This document shows, one piece after another, positions 41,193-52,655 of a DNA stretch of 64,000 nt. The position numbers were made by a program, and so were the translations under genes. This stretch comes from CAZCGA01 sp964498075 (GTDB lineage: Bacteria; Desulfobacterota; Binatia; HRBIN30): NCBI GenBank assembly GCA_964498075.1, contig CAZCGA010000008.1:1-64000 (forward strand), given 5' to 3'. Position 1 is the first letter of the stretch. Each line of letters opens with the position of its first letter. Below the pieces are notes generated by a model that ran no database searches, was not told the origin of the DNA, and saw nothing but the letters and a program-made list of their open reading frames with translations.

Positions 41193-42371
41193 ATGCAACG
41201 GACGCACATTTTGTTGGCGGCCCCGCTTCTCGCGCTGTTCGTCGTTGCCGGTTGTGGGGACGACGATGACGGGGGGACGGTGAGCAAGACTCCGCCGCCG
41301 CCGGCGATCGGGGTGCAAATCGATCGCATGGGCCGAGCGGCGATCAACACCGCCCTCATCGGTCCGTTCCGCGACAAGGGCGCGGGTGGCCCGCGCGGGA
41401 TGCTGCAGGACACCTACAATGCGGCATCGGATCCGTCGCAATGGGCGACGTTCTTCGCCGGCGAAATCGCCAGTAACCTGGCGGTCTACGATGCGCTCGA
41501 CACTGACTGCGGGAATCAGTTGCTCGCCGGTACGTCGGTGACGGCGAACCGCTACGCCACCCTGGCTGGTGTGCTTGCCGATGATCGGCTCTACGTCAAT
41601 ACCGCGTCGGGCACTTGCGGGACCTATCTCGCCGTTGAAGCGAACGCGACCGGATTGCTGCCGAACGACGACTGCGGCGGTCGTACACCGCTGTATGACA
41701 CAGTCGACGTGAGCTATTCGGTGCTTGCCGCCGGGACGTTCGATGGGGTCACGGACGGCGTGCCGAAGGACTTCGACGGGACGGCGTCGACGGATCAGTT
41801 CCCGTTCTATGCCGCGCCGCTCCCGAGCCCGCCGCCACCGGCGCTGGGCGCGCAAATCGACCGCATGGGCCGGGCCGCGATCAACACCGCCCTCATCGGT
41901 CCGTTTCGTGACAAGGGCGGCGGCGGTGCGCGTGGGATGGTGCAGGACATGTATAACCAAGCCGCTGATCCGGCGCAGTGGGCGAGCGTGTTCTCATCGG
42001 AGGTCGCCGACAATCTGGCGATCTACGATGCGTTGGATACCACCTGCGGGAATCAATTGCTGGCCGGTACGTCCGCGACGGCGGACCGATACGACACCTT
42101 GGCGGGCGTGCTGGCGGACGATCAGTTGTACGTGAACAGCGCGTCGGGAACGTGCGCGACCTATCTCGCCGTCGAGGCCAACGCGACCGGACTCTTGCCG
42201 AACAATGACTGCGGCGGCCGCACACCCTTGTACGACACGATCGACATCAGCTACTCGGTTCTCGCTGCCGGGACGTTCAGCGGCGTCACTGACGGGGTGC
42301 CGGTGGATGCCGATGGCACAGCGTCCGCGAGCCGGTTCCCGTTCTATGACGCACCGTTGCCACTGCCGTAG
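41193..42371 (+). CDS. Lipoprotein with two tandem DUF4331-like repeats
   Basis: A 392-residue lipoprotein: lipobox LFVVAGC (Cys about residue 20), then a Pro-rich spacer and two near-identical copies of about 170-175 residues. The copies begin IGVQIDRMGRAAINTALIGP and LGAQIDRMGRAAINTALIGP and repeat CGNQLLAGTS, YLAVEANATGLLPN and GRTPLYDT. The VQIDRMGRAAIN block matches the VQVSRMGNPLIN-type block of DUF4331. The DNA is also closely similar between copies, so the duplication is recent. ATG 41193 has GGGAGGG upstream. It follows the first DUF4331 gene by 16 bases. Confidence 0.85.
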   Translation: MQRTHILLAAPLLALFVVAGCGDDDDGGTVSKTPPPPAIGVQIDRMGRAAINTALIGPFRDKGAGGPRGMLQDTYNAASDPSQWATFFAGEIASNLAVYDALDTDCGNQLLAGTSVTANRYATLAGVLADDRLYVNTASGTCGTYLAVEANATGLLPNDDCGGRTPLYDTVDVSYSVLAAGTFDGVTDGVPKDFDGTASTDQFPFYAAPLPSPPPPALGAQIDRMGRAAINTALIGPFRDKGGGGARGMVQDMYNQAADPAQWASVFSSEVADNLAIYDALDTTCGNQLLAGTSATADRYDTLAGVLADDQLYVNSASGTCATYLAVEANATGLLPNNDCGGRTPLYDTIDISYSVLAAGTFSGVTDGVPVDADGTASASRFPFYDAPLPLP

Positions 42372-42422
42372 CGGGGTGGCGCCGGGCGCCACGCTTCCGC
42401 TCCCCTGACGGCCTCAACGCCC

Positions 42423-43592
42423 ATGGCGCCCTGGAGGCTGGCGGCGGCACTGATGGTGACTCTAGCCGCGTGCCGGGAGGGTCCTGCGCCAACGCATACA
42501 CGGCGGGTTGCACCCGCCGAGGCGCCGCCCCGGGCGCAAAGCATCGTACACGCGCCGTTGTCTCAGGAGGAGCGACGTACCACGAGTGGCGCGATCGCGG
42601 TCGCCAATCTCGACGGCGAAATCGCTGATCTCGAGCGTATCCTTGCCACCCATCCCGGTAGCGTCGTCGAGATGAGCGCGCTGACCGACGCCCTGATCAT
42701 GCGGGGCGAGTACCTAGGCCGGCTCGCCGATTACGATCGCGCCGCGGAGCTCGCCGATGGGGTGATGCGCGCCGCGCCTGCCGACGGCAGGGCGTACCTG
42801 TTGAGGGCCCGAATGCGCTCGACGTTTCACCACTTCACCGAGGCGCTGGCCGATCTTGCCGAGGCGCAACGCCATGGCGTCGGAGCCGAGCGCATCGACG
42901 CGGCCCGCGCGGACATCCTGCAAGCGCTCGGGCAGCTCGACGAGCCACTTCTCTTGCGCCGGCGCATCGCGGCGGAACGGCCGGACATCATCACGCTGGG
43001 CGCCGAGGCGTTGCTGCGCGGACGTCGCGGCGACGTTGCGGGGGCCGATCACCTCTTCATCGCGGCGCAGTATGCCTACCGCGATGTGTCGCCGTTTCCG
43101 TTCGCCTGGCTGTACTGTCGGCACGGGGAGATGTGGGAGCGCGCCGGCGACGTAGTGCACGCAAAAGAGCTCTACGAAGCGGCGCTGGCGCGGCTGCCCA
43201 GCTATGCGCTGGCGGCTGGCCACCTGGCGACGCTCGAAGCGGACGCGGGGCGGTACGAACGGGCGATCGAGGTCTTGCGCCCGCTGCTGGTGACGGCGGA
43301 CGACCCCGAATACACCGGGCAGCTCATCGTCCTACTGCGCCAAACCGGGCAGAACGACGAGGCCGACCGCCTGCGCACACAGGCGAAGCAGCGCTTCGAC
43401 ACGTTGGCCGAGCTGCATCCCGAAGCCTTCGCTGCGAAGGCGGCGCGCTTTTGGCTCGGGCCCGGGGGCGACGCGCAGAAGGCGTTGCGGCTGGCGCGGC
43501 TCAACCTGCAAGCCCGCCAGACGTCCGACGCTTTCGAGCTGGCGGCCGAGGCCAGCCTGGCGGCCGGCGAGGCGAGTAGCGCGACGCGTTGA
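42423..43592 (+). CDS. TPR-containing lipoprotein
   Basis: A 389-residue protein with lipobox LAAC near residue 17 and several TPR-like helix pairs (DYDRAAELADGVMRAAPADG, HFTEALADLAEAQ, AKELYEAALARLPSYA, YERAIEVLRPLL). It is the third gene of the DUF4331 operon, 51 bases after the second. TPR lipoproteins usually scaffold complexes at the inner face of the outer membrane; the complex here is unknown. Confidence 0.84.
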   Translation: MAPWRLAAALMVTLAACREGPAPTHTRRVAPAEAPPRAQSIVHAPLSQEERRTTSGAIAVANLDGEIADLERILATHPGSVVEMSALTDALIMRGEYLGRLADYDRAAELADGVMRAAPADGRAYLLRARMRSTFHHFTEALADLAEAQRHGVGAERIDAARADILQALGQLDEPLLLRRRIAAERPDIITLGAEALLRGRRGDVAGADHLFIAAQYAYRDVSPFPFAWLYCRHGEMWERAGDVVHAKELYEAALARLPSYALAAGHLATLEADAGRYERAIEVLRPLLVTADDPEYTGQLIVLLRQTGQNDEADRLRTQAKQRFDTLAELHPEAFAAKAARFWLGPGGDAQKALRLARLNLQARQTSDAFELAAEASLAAGEASSATR

Positions 43593-43765
43593 GGACATCG
43601 GATCCGCGAGCCCGCCGGAAGCCGCAGAGCCGCCAACGTCCGCGGCGGCTGGACACAAGCCCACGTGCCCGGGTTCACTTTCACGTACTCCTTCGGCGGT
43701 CGCCGATGATGTCGGTGGAAGGATGAGCGACTGCCATTTGCGGGCGTTGTCTATGGCATGACCCG

Positions 43766-45908
<2,143 letters not shown>

Positions 45909-46280
45909 GATCGACTTTCCCTCGACCTCGATCTGTAGTTCGGCCGGCGTGTGATCGAGAGCATCCTCCCTGCCTTGGGAGCGGTCATGCGCCCTAACGC
46001 GTGAGAGCCGCCCCTGCCCAGGCGGAGGGATTCTAGGTCTGGTCTCGGCAATGATGCAAGCAGCCGTACGCCTAGTCTATCTCGACGACGGCACGACGCG
46101 CGTACCCGACTTCGACGTCGAGCTCCTCGACTACGACTGGTCGCTCAACGATCGTGACGGAAGGTCTTCGAGCGGCTGATGGTCTCGGGCGGGTTCAGCG
46201 AGGACCGGAGGGATGATCTGGCGCGCACGATCGTTGCCCGCCTACACGACAGAGATCCTCGGGCTATCCGCACCGGGCGC
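45909..46280. other. Intergenic region with a small open frame (46051-46179)
   Basis: A 42-codon plus-strand frame from ATG 46051 reads MMQAAVRLVYLDDGTTRVP ... DVELLDYDWSLND, with acidic protein-like composition but no ribosome site worth noting. It stops at 46179, and a second frame follows without a clear start. I consider it a possible tiny gene or a remnant. The upstream promoter region of the GAF regulator also lies here. Nothing else is seen. Confidence 0.25.
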
Positions 46281-48767
46281 TTACTGCATCTCGTATACGA
46301 AATAGGCGAAAGCGGCCACCAAAATCAGGCCGCCGATCAACAGCACGTCCGTCATCCGCCCCATGACGGGCCTTCGCCGATCGACACGCCGGTTTGCTCC
46401 GGCGTTCCGGTGGTATGGCGTGAGAAGGGCGACCGATACGGCCGACGCGAGCGTCGACCAATTGCGAGGAGTACCCGGCGATGCAGCCGACGAGTGACTC
46501 GGCGTGGGGTCCGGTGACGCATCCGGCGGCGCCTTGATGCGGCGAACACGCTGCAGAACGCTGAGCACTGCCTCGTTCAGCGTTGCCACCCACACCTGAA
46601 CCTCTTCGACTTGCACCTCCAACTGCTTGCGCTCTTCGGCCAGGTGTTCGACGGACTCCCGCAGGGCGACAACACTCTCGGCTTGCTCCCTGTGGGCTTG
46701 CACTGTGGCCGCCAGTGCTTCAATGCGCTGGACGGCGTCATCCGCACGCGCCAGCGCCGCGGCGGCACGCGCCGTGGCGTGCTCGCTGAGCGCGCGCATC
46801 TCGGCGTCGCCGGCACGGCGCTCCCGCTTTGTCCGTTCGATCAACTCCTGCAGCTCGGCATGCGGAGAGAGCTGCGCCGCCAAGTCCGTCAGGCGTTGCT
46901 CGATCTCGCACACCGAGCTGCTGAGTGCGCTGCAGTCGGCAGACAGGCCCGCGATCAGCTCCGCGCTCACGGCGTCGCGAGCCCGTGCGGCGGCTGCCAG
47001 TGCCTCAATACGCTCGACGGCGTCGTCGGCACGTGCCAGGGCCTCAGCGGCGCGCGCCGTAGCGTGCTCGCTGAACGCGCGCATTTCGGCACCGCGTTCC
47101 CGCTGTGTCTGTTCGATCAACTCCTGCAGCTCGGCCCGCGGCGAGGGCTGCGCCACCAGGTCCGTCAGGCGTTGCTCGATCTCGCGCACCGAGCTACTGA
47201 GCGCGTTGCAGTCGCCAGACAGGCCCCCGATGCGCTCCGTGCTCGTGGCGTCGCGAGCCTGGGCGGCGGTTGCCAGTGCTTCGATGCGCTGGACGGCCTC
47301 ATCGGCACGGGTCAGGGCCGCGGCGGCGCGCGCCATAGCGTGCTCGCTGAACGCGCGGATCTCGGCACGGCGCTCCTGCTGTGTTTGCTCGATCAACTCC
47401 TGCAGCTCGGCCCGCGGCGAGGGCTGCGCCGCCAGGTCCGTCAGGCGTTGGTCGATCTCGCGCACCGAGCTGCTGAGCGCGCTGCAGTCGGCAGACAGGC
47501 CCCCGATGCGCTCCGTGCTCGTGGCGTCGCGAGCCTGGGCGGCGGTTGCCAGTGCTTCGATGCGCTGGACGGCCTCATCGGCACGGGCCAGGGCCGCGGC
47601 GGCGCGCGCCGTGGCGTGCTCGCTGATTGTCCGCTCATCGGCCTCGGCTTCGCGACGCTGCCGTTGCACCTCTTGGATCAATTGGTGGATCTCGACGCGT
47701 GAAGAGGGCTCCTCGCGCGCCGTGAATGTTGCTACGCGTCGCTCGATTGCACGTACCGCGCTGCTGAGCGTATCGCAGTCGGCGGCCACGCGGCCGAGAC
47801 GTTCTGCGGTACTCGCCTCCCGCGCCTGTGACCCCGTCACCAGTGCCTCAACACGCTGCACAGCGTCGTCGGCACGCGCCGCGGCTTCAGCGGCGCGTGC
47901 AGTGGCGTGCTCGCCCCACGCCCGGGTGTCGGCCTCGGTTGCCAGATGCTCGCGCTGCACCTGCTCGATCAATCGCTGCAGCTCAGCGACTGGCGATGCC
48001 TCCACTGCTTGTGCACCAGGGCCTTGAACGGCGTGCAGGCGTGGAGCCACACTCGCAACCGGGCGGGTGATTTCATCATAGTCTATTGCCGACTGAGCTA
48101 GAGAGTCGCCGAGCACTTGGGACTGGTCCGCCCAGGCCCGGACCGCAGCATGGTCTGCCTCGCTCTGGACACCTCCAGCCGGGCCGGCACCCATCAGCAG
48201 GGGCTCTTCATTCTGCCTCTCCGTGCCGGGCGCGCCGTTCTGTTCCTCGAACTCCGGTTCAGTGTGCGGCCGGGTCGCCGCGGCGGTGTCTGTCGAGGAT
48301 CGTGCGAGCGGTTGCTCGGCCCCGTAGGCCTGGATCAGCGCCTCGCGGATCTCGCTATGGGTTGCGACTGACACCCGCGCCTGGCGTCCCATGGCAAACT
48401 CGATGGCACGTAGCGCACCGACATCAAGCGGGTTCGCCGTGGCGACCTCGACGACATCTTCCTTGAGACACAGCGGGATGACTCCGTACCGTGTCGCGCT
48501 GCTCCCCTTGAGCGCCCCGGTCACTTGTGGACTGAACGGGAATCTCGCAAGGTCGGCTACCGGTAGCCGGAGAACTTGCGCCAGCAGCAGCGCCAGCTCT
48601 CGTTGTCCGATTACGCCCTCGCTCTCCAATACCTCGATCACCGGCCGCCCGCCCAGGCTCGCCAGTCCCTCCAGCCGGAGGACATCTTTCGCCGAAACTC
48701 GGCCTTGGTGTTGGAGGAAGCGGAGCAAGGCGCGGTTAGCTCTGACCTTTTCCTGTTCCGCCGGCAT
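46281..48767 (-). CDS. GspE-N (MshEN-like) domain protein with tandem coiled-coil repeats and C-terminal membrane anchor
   Basis: An 828-residue protein. Residues ~10-155 resemble the N-terminal domain of type II secretion/pilus ATPases (IGQRELALLLAQVLRLPVAD, YGVIPLCLKEDVVEVATANP, SVATHSEIREAL), which in some members binds c-di-GMP, but no ATPase domain follows. After an acidic linker come four full and one partial copies of a 92-96 residue Ala/Glu/Arg-rich unit (EHATARAAAALARADEAVQR, IEALATAAQARDATSTERIG), predicted coiled coil. The end is a single membrane helix (VLLIGGLILVAAFAYFVY). The start ATG 48767 follows GAGGAGG. Function unknown; a c-di-GMP-responsive tether is one hypothesis. Confidence 0.83.
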   Translation of the reverse strand: MPAEQEKVRANRALLRFLQHQGRVSAKDVLRLEGLASLGGRPVIEVLESEGVIGQRELALLLAQVLRLPVADLARFPFSPQVTGALKGSSATRYGVIPLCLKEDVVEVATANPLDVGALRAIEFAMGRQARVSVATHSEIREALIQAYGAEQPLARSSTDTAAATRPHTEPEFEEQNGAPGTERQNEEPLLMGAGPAGGVQSEADHAAVRAWADQSQVLGDSLAQSAIDYDEITRPVASVAPRLHAVQGPGAQAVEASPVAELQRLIEQVQREHLATEADTRAWGEHATARAAEAAARADDAVQRVEALVTGSQAREASTAERLGRVAADCDTLSSAVRAIERRVATFTAREEPSSRVEIHQLIQEVQRQRREAEADERTISEHATARAAAALARADEAVQRIEALATAAQARDATSTERIGGLSADCSALSSSVREIDQRLTDLAAQPSPRAELQELIEQTQQERRAEIRAFSEHAMARAAAALTRADEAVQRIEALATAAQARDATSTERIGGLSGDCNALSSSVREIEQRLTDLVAQPSPRAELQELIEQTQRERGAEMRAFSEHATARAAEALARADDAVERIEALAAAARARDAVSAELIAGLSADCSALSSSVCEIEQRLTDLAAQLSPHAELQELIERTKRERRAGDAEMRALSEHATARAAAALARADDAVQRIEALAATVQAHREQAESVVALRESVEHLAEERKQLEVQVEEVQVWVATLNEAVLSVLQRVRRIKAPPDASPDPTPSHSSAASPGTPRNWSTLASAVSVALLTPYHRNAGANRRVDRRRPVMGRMTDVLLIGGLILVAAFAYFVYEMQ
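46868..47995 (-). repeat. In-gene tandem repeat encoding 92-96 residue coiled-coil units
   Basis: Within the GspE-N protein gene the unit beginning S-P/S-R/H-A/V-E-L-Q recurs with starts at 46868, 47144 and 47420 (exactly 276 bases apart) and then about 47700 and 47990 (285-288 bases apart). Each unit contains EHATARAA, ADDAVQRIEAL and CSALSSSVREIEQRL. The high DNA identity of the middle copies points to recent amplification and possible copy-number variation between strains. Confidence 0.88.
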
Positions 48768-49059
48768 CTGAACCTCCTCGGGACCTGCCAGGTTGCAAGG
48801 CATGCGCCCTCCTTGCCGCTGAGGCGGCTCACAGGGGATGGGTGGAAACTGTCACAAGAGTGGCTCCCACCGACGCCAACGGAATGGCTGTGCAAGAGAA
48901 GGTTGCGATGCTGAACGGGAATGTTGAGACAGGCTGAGACGCACTGAGCGCACGCGTCGGACACCGCGCCCAATTGATGCAAACGGCCGCCTGAAGCTGA
49001 AACCAACGGCGCTGCCCGGCATCTGACTGCACAGGAAATCAACGCAAAGGAGGAATCGC

Positions 49060-49566
49060 ATGAACCGTATCGTTGCAACGCTCGTTGGGCTCCATACATT
49101 GGCAACTCGGATTGGCAAGGCGCTGAGCTGGGTCTCGCCGACCATCGCGCGCCTCACGGTTGGGTTGGTGTTCTTCCAGTCCGGCTGGGGCAAGCTGCAC
49201 AGCTTGGCCAAGGTGACCGACTACTTCGCCGAGCTGGGATTGCCGGCGCCGGCGTTCCAGGCGACCTTGGCGTCGAGCACGGAGTTCGTGTGCGGAGGGT
49301 TGCTGCTGCTGGGCTTAGGCACGCGCCTGGCGGCGGTGCCGTTGATCATCACCATGGTGGTGGCCCTACGGACGGCGCTGTGGTCGCAGATCGACTCGTT
49401 GGGGAGCCTGTTCGGCCTCGCCGAGTTCCTCTACATCGCCCTGTTGATCTGGCTCGGCACCAACGGTCCGGGCCCGCTGTCGATCGACCACCTGCTCGAG
49501 CGCCGCAGCGCGCAGCAGGCGCCGACGCCGGTGCTTCATAACCGGACCTCCCGCGCCGTTGCTTGA
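49060..49566 (+). CDS. DoxX family membrane protein
   Basis: A 168-residue inner-membrane protein with four predicted helices. It has the family start IARLTVGLVFFQSGWGKLHS and later FVCGGLLLLGLGTRLAAVP. DoxX-like proteins have been tied to thiol and respiratory stress responses, but no enzyme activity is assured. ATG 49060 has AGGAGG seven bases upstream. It is divergent from the GspE-N protein gene; 48804-49059 holds no convincing gene. Confidence 0.85.
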   Translation: MNRIVATLVGLHTLATRIGKALSWVSPTIARLTVGLVFFQSGWGKLHSLAKVTDYFAELGLPAPAFQATLASSTEFVCGGLLLLGLGTRLAAVPLIITMVVALRTALWSQIDSLGSLFGLAEFLYIALLIWLGTNGPGPLSIDHLLERRSAQQAPTPVLHNRTSRAVA

Positions 49567-49596
49567 GGGCTGGGGGGCCGTGCCGGACTCACCCGC

Positions 49597-50418
49597 TCAG
49601 CGTAACGCGAGACCGCCATCGACCGGCAGGCAAACGCCGGTGATGTAGCGCGCCTCGTCGGAGGCGAGGAACAGCGCCGTGTGCGCGACGTCCCACGCCG
49701 AGCCCATGTGGCCCATGGGCACGCTCGTGTTGCGCCGCCGGCGCAGCTCTTCCATCGGCACACCGAGCCCACTTGAAAGCCCACGCATGGCCATCGGCGT
49801 ATCGATGAGGCCGGGCATGATGCAGTTCACGCGGACGCCGCGGCCGGCATACTGCAACGCCACCGCTGCGGTGAGCGCGTTCACCGCCGCCTTCGAGGCG
49901 TGATACGCAAGCATCGGGTACGCGGTGTAGCGGATCGCGGCGAGCGAGGAGATGTTGATGATCGCCCCGCGGCCCTGTCGCTCCATGTGTGGCAGAACGT
50001 GCTTGCAGGTCAGGAACATGCTCGTCACGTTCGTGTCCAGCACGCGTTGCCACTGCTCGGGCTCGAGCTCGACGGGGCCGCCGAGGCTGCCGATGCCGAC
50101 GTTGTTGTGGAGCACGTCGATGCGGCCGAAGCGCTCGATGCAAGTGCTGGCGACCCGGGCGCAGTCGGCGTCGCGCGTCACATCGGCGTCGCACACCGCG
50201 GCCACGCCGCCCTCTGTCGCAATCATGGTGCGTGTTTCCTCGGCGCGCTCGGCTTCCCGGTCGACGAGCAACACCGACGCGCCGGCACGCGCGAACAGCA
50301 CCGCAGTCGCCTGCCCGTTGCCGATGGTTTCTCCCGGCGTCGAACCGGCCCCGACCACGATGGCCACACGGTCAGCCAGCCGCCCCTCGACGCGAATCTG
50401 CGGATCCTTGTCGTTCAT
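49597..50418 (-). CDS. Short-chain dehydrogenase/reductase (SDR)
   Basis: A 273-residue SDR. Cofactor motif VVGAGSTPGETIGNGQA is longer than the classical TGxxxGxG; then HNNVGIGSLGGP, catalytic Ser in NISSLAAIRYT, and Tyr and Lys in AYHASKAAVNAL, with a C-terminal GGLALR. The VLLVDREAERAE strand suggests NAD. ATG 50418 follows AAGGAGG. No operon partner is obvious, since the zinc-ribbon gene starts about 500 bases upstream on the same strand. Confidence 0.88.
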   Translation of the reverse strand: MNDKDPQIRVEGRLADRVAIVVGAGSTPGETIGNGQATAVLFARAGASVLLVDREAERAEETRTMIATEGGVAAVCDADVTRDADCARVASTCIERFGRIDVLHNNVGIGSLGGPVELEPEQWQRVLDTNVTSMFLTCKHVLPHMERQGRGAIINISSLAAIRYTAYPMLAYHASKAAVNALTAAVALQYAGRGVRVNCIMPGLIDTPMAMRGLSSGLGVPMEELRRRRNTSVPMGHMGSAWDVAHTALFLASDEARYITGVCLPVDGGLALR

Positions 50419-50613
50419 CGGTTCCTCCTTCGGCGCGAATGCCGCACGATACCACGCTATGGGCTCTTCAGGGGCGGACGGCAATCCCGGGCGAACAGGG
50501 CCAGCCACGCCGCCGTGCTGCCGGTAGAAGAGGTCGGAGGGGAGACCCTCGTGGCCTATGTAGCGCGGGGTGAGGCCGAGCTCAGCCTGCGCACGGGTTT
50601 CAATCGGTACCGC

Positions 50614-50919
50614 TCAATACGCGACGTGCGCTTCCAGCGTGCCCGCGTCCGTGCGCACCACGACGAGGCGCGACATGCACGGCATGCAGTAGACGCGGTC
50701 ACCCGGGCGCAGCTCGCGCGTCGAGCGGATGACGACCTTGCACACCGGGCAGATCACTTCGTTGGGCGCGAGGCTGTCGGTCGGGCCTTTCCACTTGCGG
50801 TAGAACTTGCGGTACTTCTTCGGAACCTCGTCGAAGCCGGTTTCATCGAGGATGAACCGTTGACGCGGTACCGCCTCGCTCGCGTCTTCGGTGTCGTCCT
50901 GCAGGAGTGGCTCGACCAT
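50614..50919 (-). CDS. Zinc-ribbon protein, diiron operon
   Basis: A 101-residue protein. After an acidic N-terminus it has KYRKFYRKWKGPTDSLAPNE, then a zinc-ribbon-like pair of CPVC and CMPC (VICPVCKVVIRS, VYCMPCMSR). It overlaps the stop codon of the upstream diiron gene by one base (TGATG), so translation is coupled. It is the last gene of a three-gene operon and might be a metallochaperone, redox partner or assembly factor for the diiron proteins; that role is inferred from position only. Confidence 0.72.
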   Translation of the reverse strand: MVEPLLQDDTEDASEAVPRQRFILDETGFDEVPKKYRKFYRKWKGPTDSLAPNEVICPVCKVVIRSTRELRPGDRVYCMPCMSRLVVVRTDAGTLEAHVAY

Positions 50920-51710
50920 CAGAGGAACCCCAGCCGCTCCACCGATTCGAGGTAGACCCGGCCGAGGCGCGCTTGCTCGTCGTGCGGCAGGCCGATGTTC
51001 TTCATCGTCTCTTCGAGGGTGTCGAGGACGAGATGATCGAGCTCCTTCTTCACCTGGCCGAGGCGCGCCCGCATGTGTGGCGCGCCGGCGAGACGCCGCC
51101 CCAGCTCGTTCTCGCCGAAGCCGATGTGCCGGCGCTCGTCCTTCACCACGCCGAGCAACACCTCGCGCGTCACCGGATCGGCTTCCTGCGCGTGGCTGTG
51201 GAAGACGGCGAACTCCAGCGCCTCCAGGATCACGTTCTGCGCGAAGATCGCGGCCTCCCAGTCCTTGCCCGCAACCAGCTCGAGCAGCCGCCGCTTGAAG
51301 AGCAACAGGCTGCGACTCGCCCGTCGCTCCACCTCGGCCTCGGGGTCGGCGACCCCCAGCACCCGCAGCCGGTGCAGGAAGACTTCGAGGTGCCGGCCCT
51401 CATCGGCCACCTGTGTGGCCAGGAACACCTTGGCGAGCCGGTTGGGTGCGATCGCGATCAATCCACTCGCTCCCTCCAGGGCGGCGGTCTCACCGACACA
51501 GTAGTTGCACAGCACGGTGATGAGGCGGTCACGCTCGAGCTCCGTCAGCTCGATCTCGGCGGTCTCCGGCCGGTGCCCGTAGGTCAGGCCGGACAGATAG
51601 CCCTCGACGGCTTGGAACCAGAACTCGAACGAGTGAACCTCTTCGAGGAAGGCCTGCGGATCGAGGTCGTGGATGTCCGCGGGCGGTGGCGATGCGACCC
51701 GGACCGGCAT
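50919..51710 (-). CDS. R2/ferritin-like diiron protein, copy 2 of pair
   Basis: A 263-residue all-helical protein with a diiron ligand set: Glu in VGETAALEG, D-E-x-R-H in VADEGRHLEVF, Glu in VILEALEFAVF and D-E-R-R-H in VKDERRHIGFGE. This two-fold E...DExRH pattern is that of ribonucleotide reductase R2-like oxidases, AurF-type N-oxygenases and other ferritin-like diiron enzymes. Subfamily not resolved. It is four bases downstream of its paralogue. ATG 51710. Confidence 0.82.
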   Translation of the reverse strand: MPVRVASPPPADIHDLDPQAFLEEVHSFEFWFQAVEGYLSGLTYGHRPETAEIELTELERDRLITVLCNYCVGETAALEGASGLIAIAPNRLAKVFLATQVADEGRHLEVFLHRLRVLGVADPEAEVERRASRSLLLFKRRLLELVAGKDWEAAIFAQNVILEALEFAVFHSHAQEADPVTREVLLGVVKDERRHIGFGENELGRRLAGAPHMRARLGQVKKELDHLVLDTLEETMKNIGLPHDEQARLGRVYLESVERLGFL

Positions 51711-51714
51711 CGCC

Positions 51715-52599
51715 TTACGGACGCACCGGGGTCTGGTAGTCGATGCCGATGCGCCCGAGTCGCGTCTTGAACTCCTTCAGCACCGTGTCGGCGAGGACGC
51801 CTTCTATCTGCTCCGGGGCCATCTCGGCGAGGTCGACGCCCTGCCACTCGGCGTGCCGGCCGGCGGTGAGCATCTGCTTCTCGAGCTGCTCGAATTCGGC
51901 ACGCGCCGCGTTGTTGCGGAAGGCGTCGGCGAACGTGGCCAGCATGTAGTAGGACATCTCCTTCTGCATGCGCTCGATCTCGGGCTTGCGCTCCGGATGG
52001 TCCTTGATGAGCGAGCCGATGCGGTTCTCGCCGAAGCCGACGTGCCGGCGCTCGTCGGCGATGGTGCCCGACAAGGTGTGAGCGAACTTCGGATTCATGC
52101 TCTGGTTCAGCGCGTACATCATTTCGAAGACGCTGAAGGCCATGCCTTCGAGCACGATGTTCTGGCCGACGACGCCGGCGATGAAATCCTTCTTGTCCAC
52201 CTTCTCCAGTAGCACGGCGGCGAACTTCACCAGGTTCGGATTGGCGTGTTGCTTGACCACGTCCTCCAGCTCGTTCTTGCGGATGCCCAGATCGTAGAGC
52301 CGGCGGGTGAAGATCTCGACGTGCCGCGCTTCGTCGAGGGTCTGCGTGGCCAGGAAGCGTTTGCTCGCCTCGTCGGGCGCTGCGTTGATGAGACCGGAGG
52401 ACGCGGCCAGCGCGCAGCGCTCGCCGACCACCAGCTGCACGGTCGTGCGGATCGTCTCTTGGCGCAGCACGGTGTTGGTGACGATCAGATCGGGCTCCTC
52501 CTCGCCGGGTGCGTGCCCGTACTCGGTGTGTTCGAGGTAGCCTTGCGGACACGACTCGAGCCAACTCTGGATGGAATAGGCGGACAGGAAATCTGACAT
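51715..52599 (-). CDS. R2/ferritin-like diiron protein, copy 1 of pair
   Basis: A 294-residue paralogue of the next gene: Glu in VVGERCALAASSG, TLDEARHVEIF, IVLEGMAFSVFEMM and IADERRHVGFGE supply the six expected Glu/His/Asp ligands. Both genes share HTEYGHAPGEE / GLTYGHRPETA near the N-terminus and the FLATQ block, confirming a duplication. Activity is probably O2-dependent oxidation of an unknown substrate. ATG 52599 follows AAAGGAGG. The 24-bp palindrome lies 57 bases upstream. Confidence 0.84.
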   Translation of the reverse strand: MSDFLSAYSIQSWLESCPQGYLEHTEYGHAPGEEEPDLIVTNTVLRQETIRTTVQLVVGERCALAASSGLINAAPDEASKRFLATQTLDEARHVEIFTRRLYDLGIRKNELEDVVKQHANPNLVKFAAVLLEKVDKKDFIAGVVGQNIVLEGMAFSVFEMMYALNQSMNPKFAHTLSGTIADERRHVGFGENRIGSLIKDHPERKPEIERMQKEMSYYMLATFADAFRNNAARAEFEQLEKQMLTAGRHAEWQGVDLAEMAPEQIEGVLADTVLKEFKTRLGRIGIDYQTPVRP

Positions 52600-52655
52600 C
52601 GGATCCTCCTTTGCGGGGGTTTGCGCCAAGTCTGGGTAACACCGATGTCTGGCCG

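Noticed and set aside
46868..47995. Regularly spaced repeats considered as a CRISPR array
   Set aside because: Units are 276-288 bases, lie within one open reading frame and have no short repeats with unique spacers.
46627..48027. Long plus-strand Ser/Ala/Arg-rich frames across the repeat region
   Set aside because: They repeat only because the minus-strand coding repeats do; composition is that of a shadow frame.
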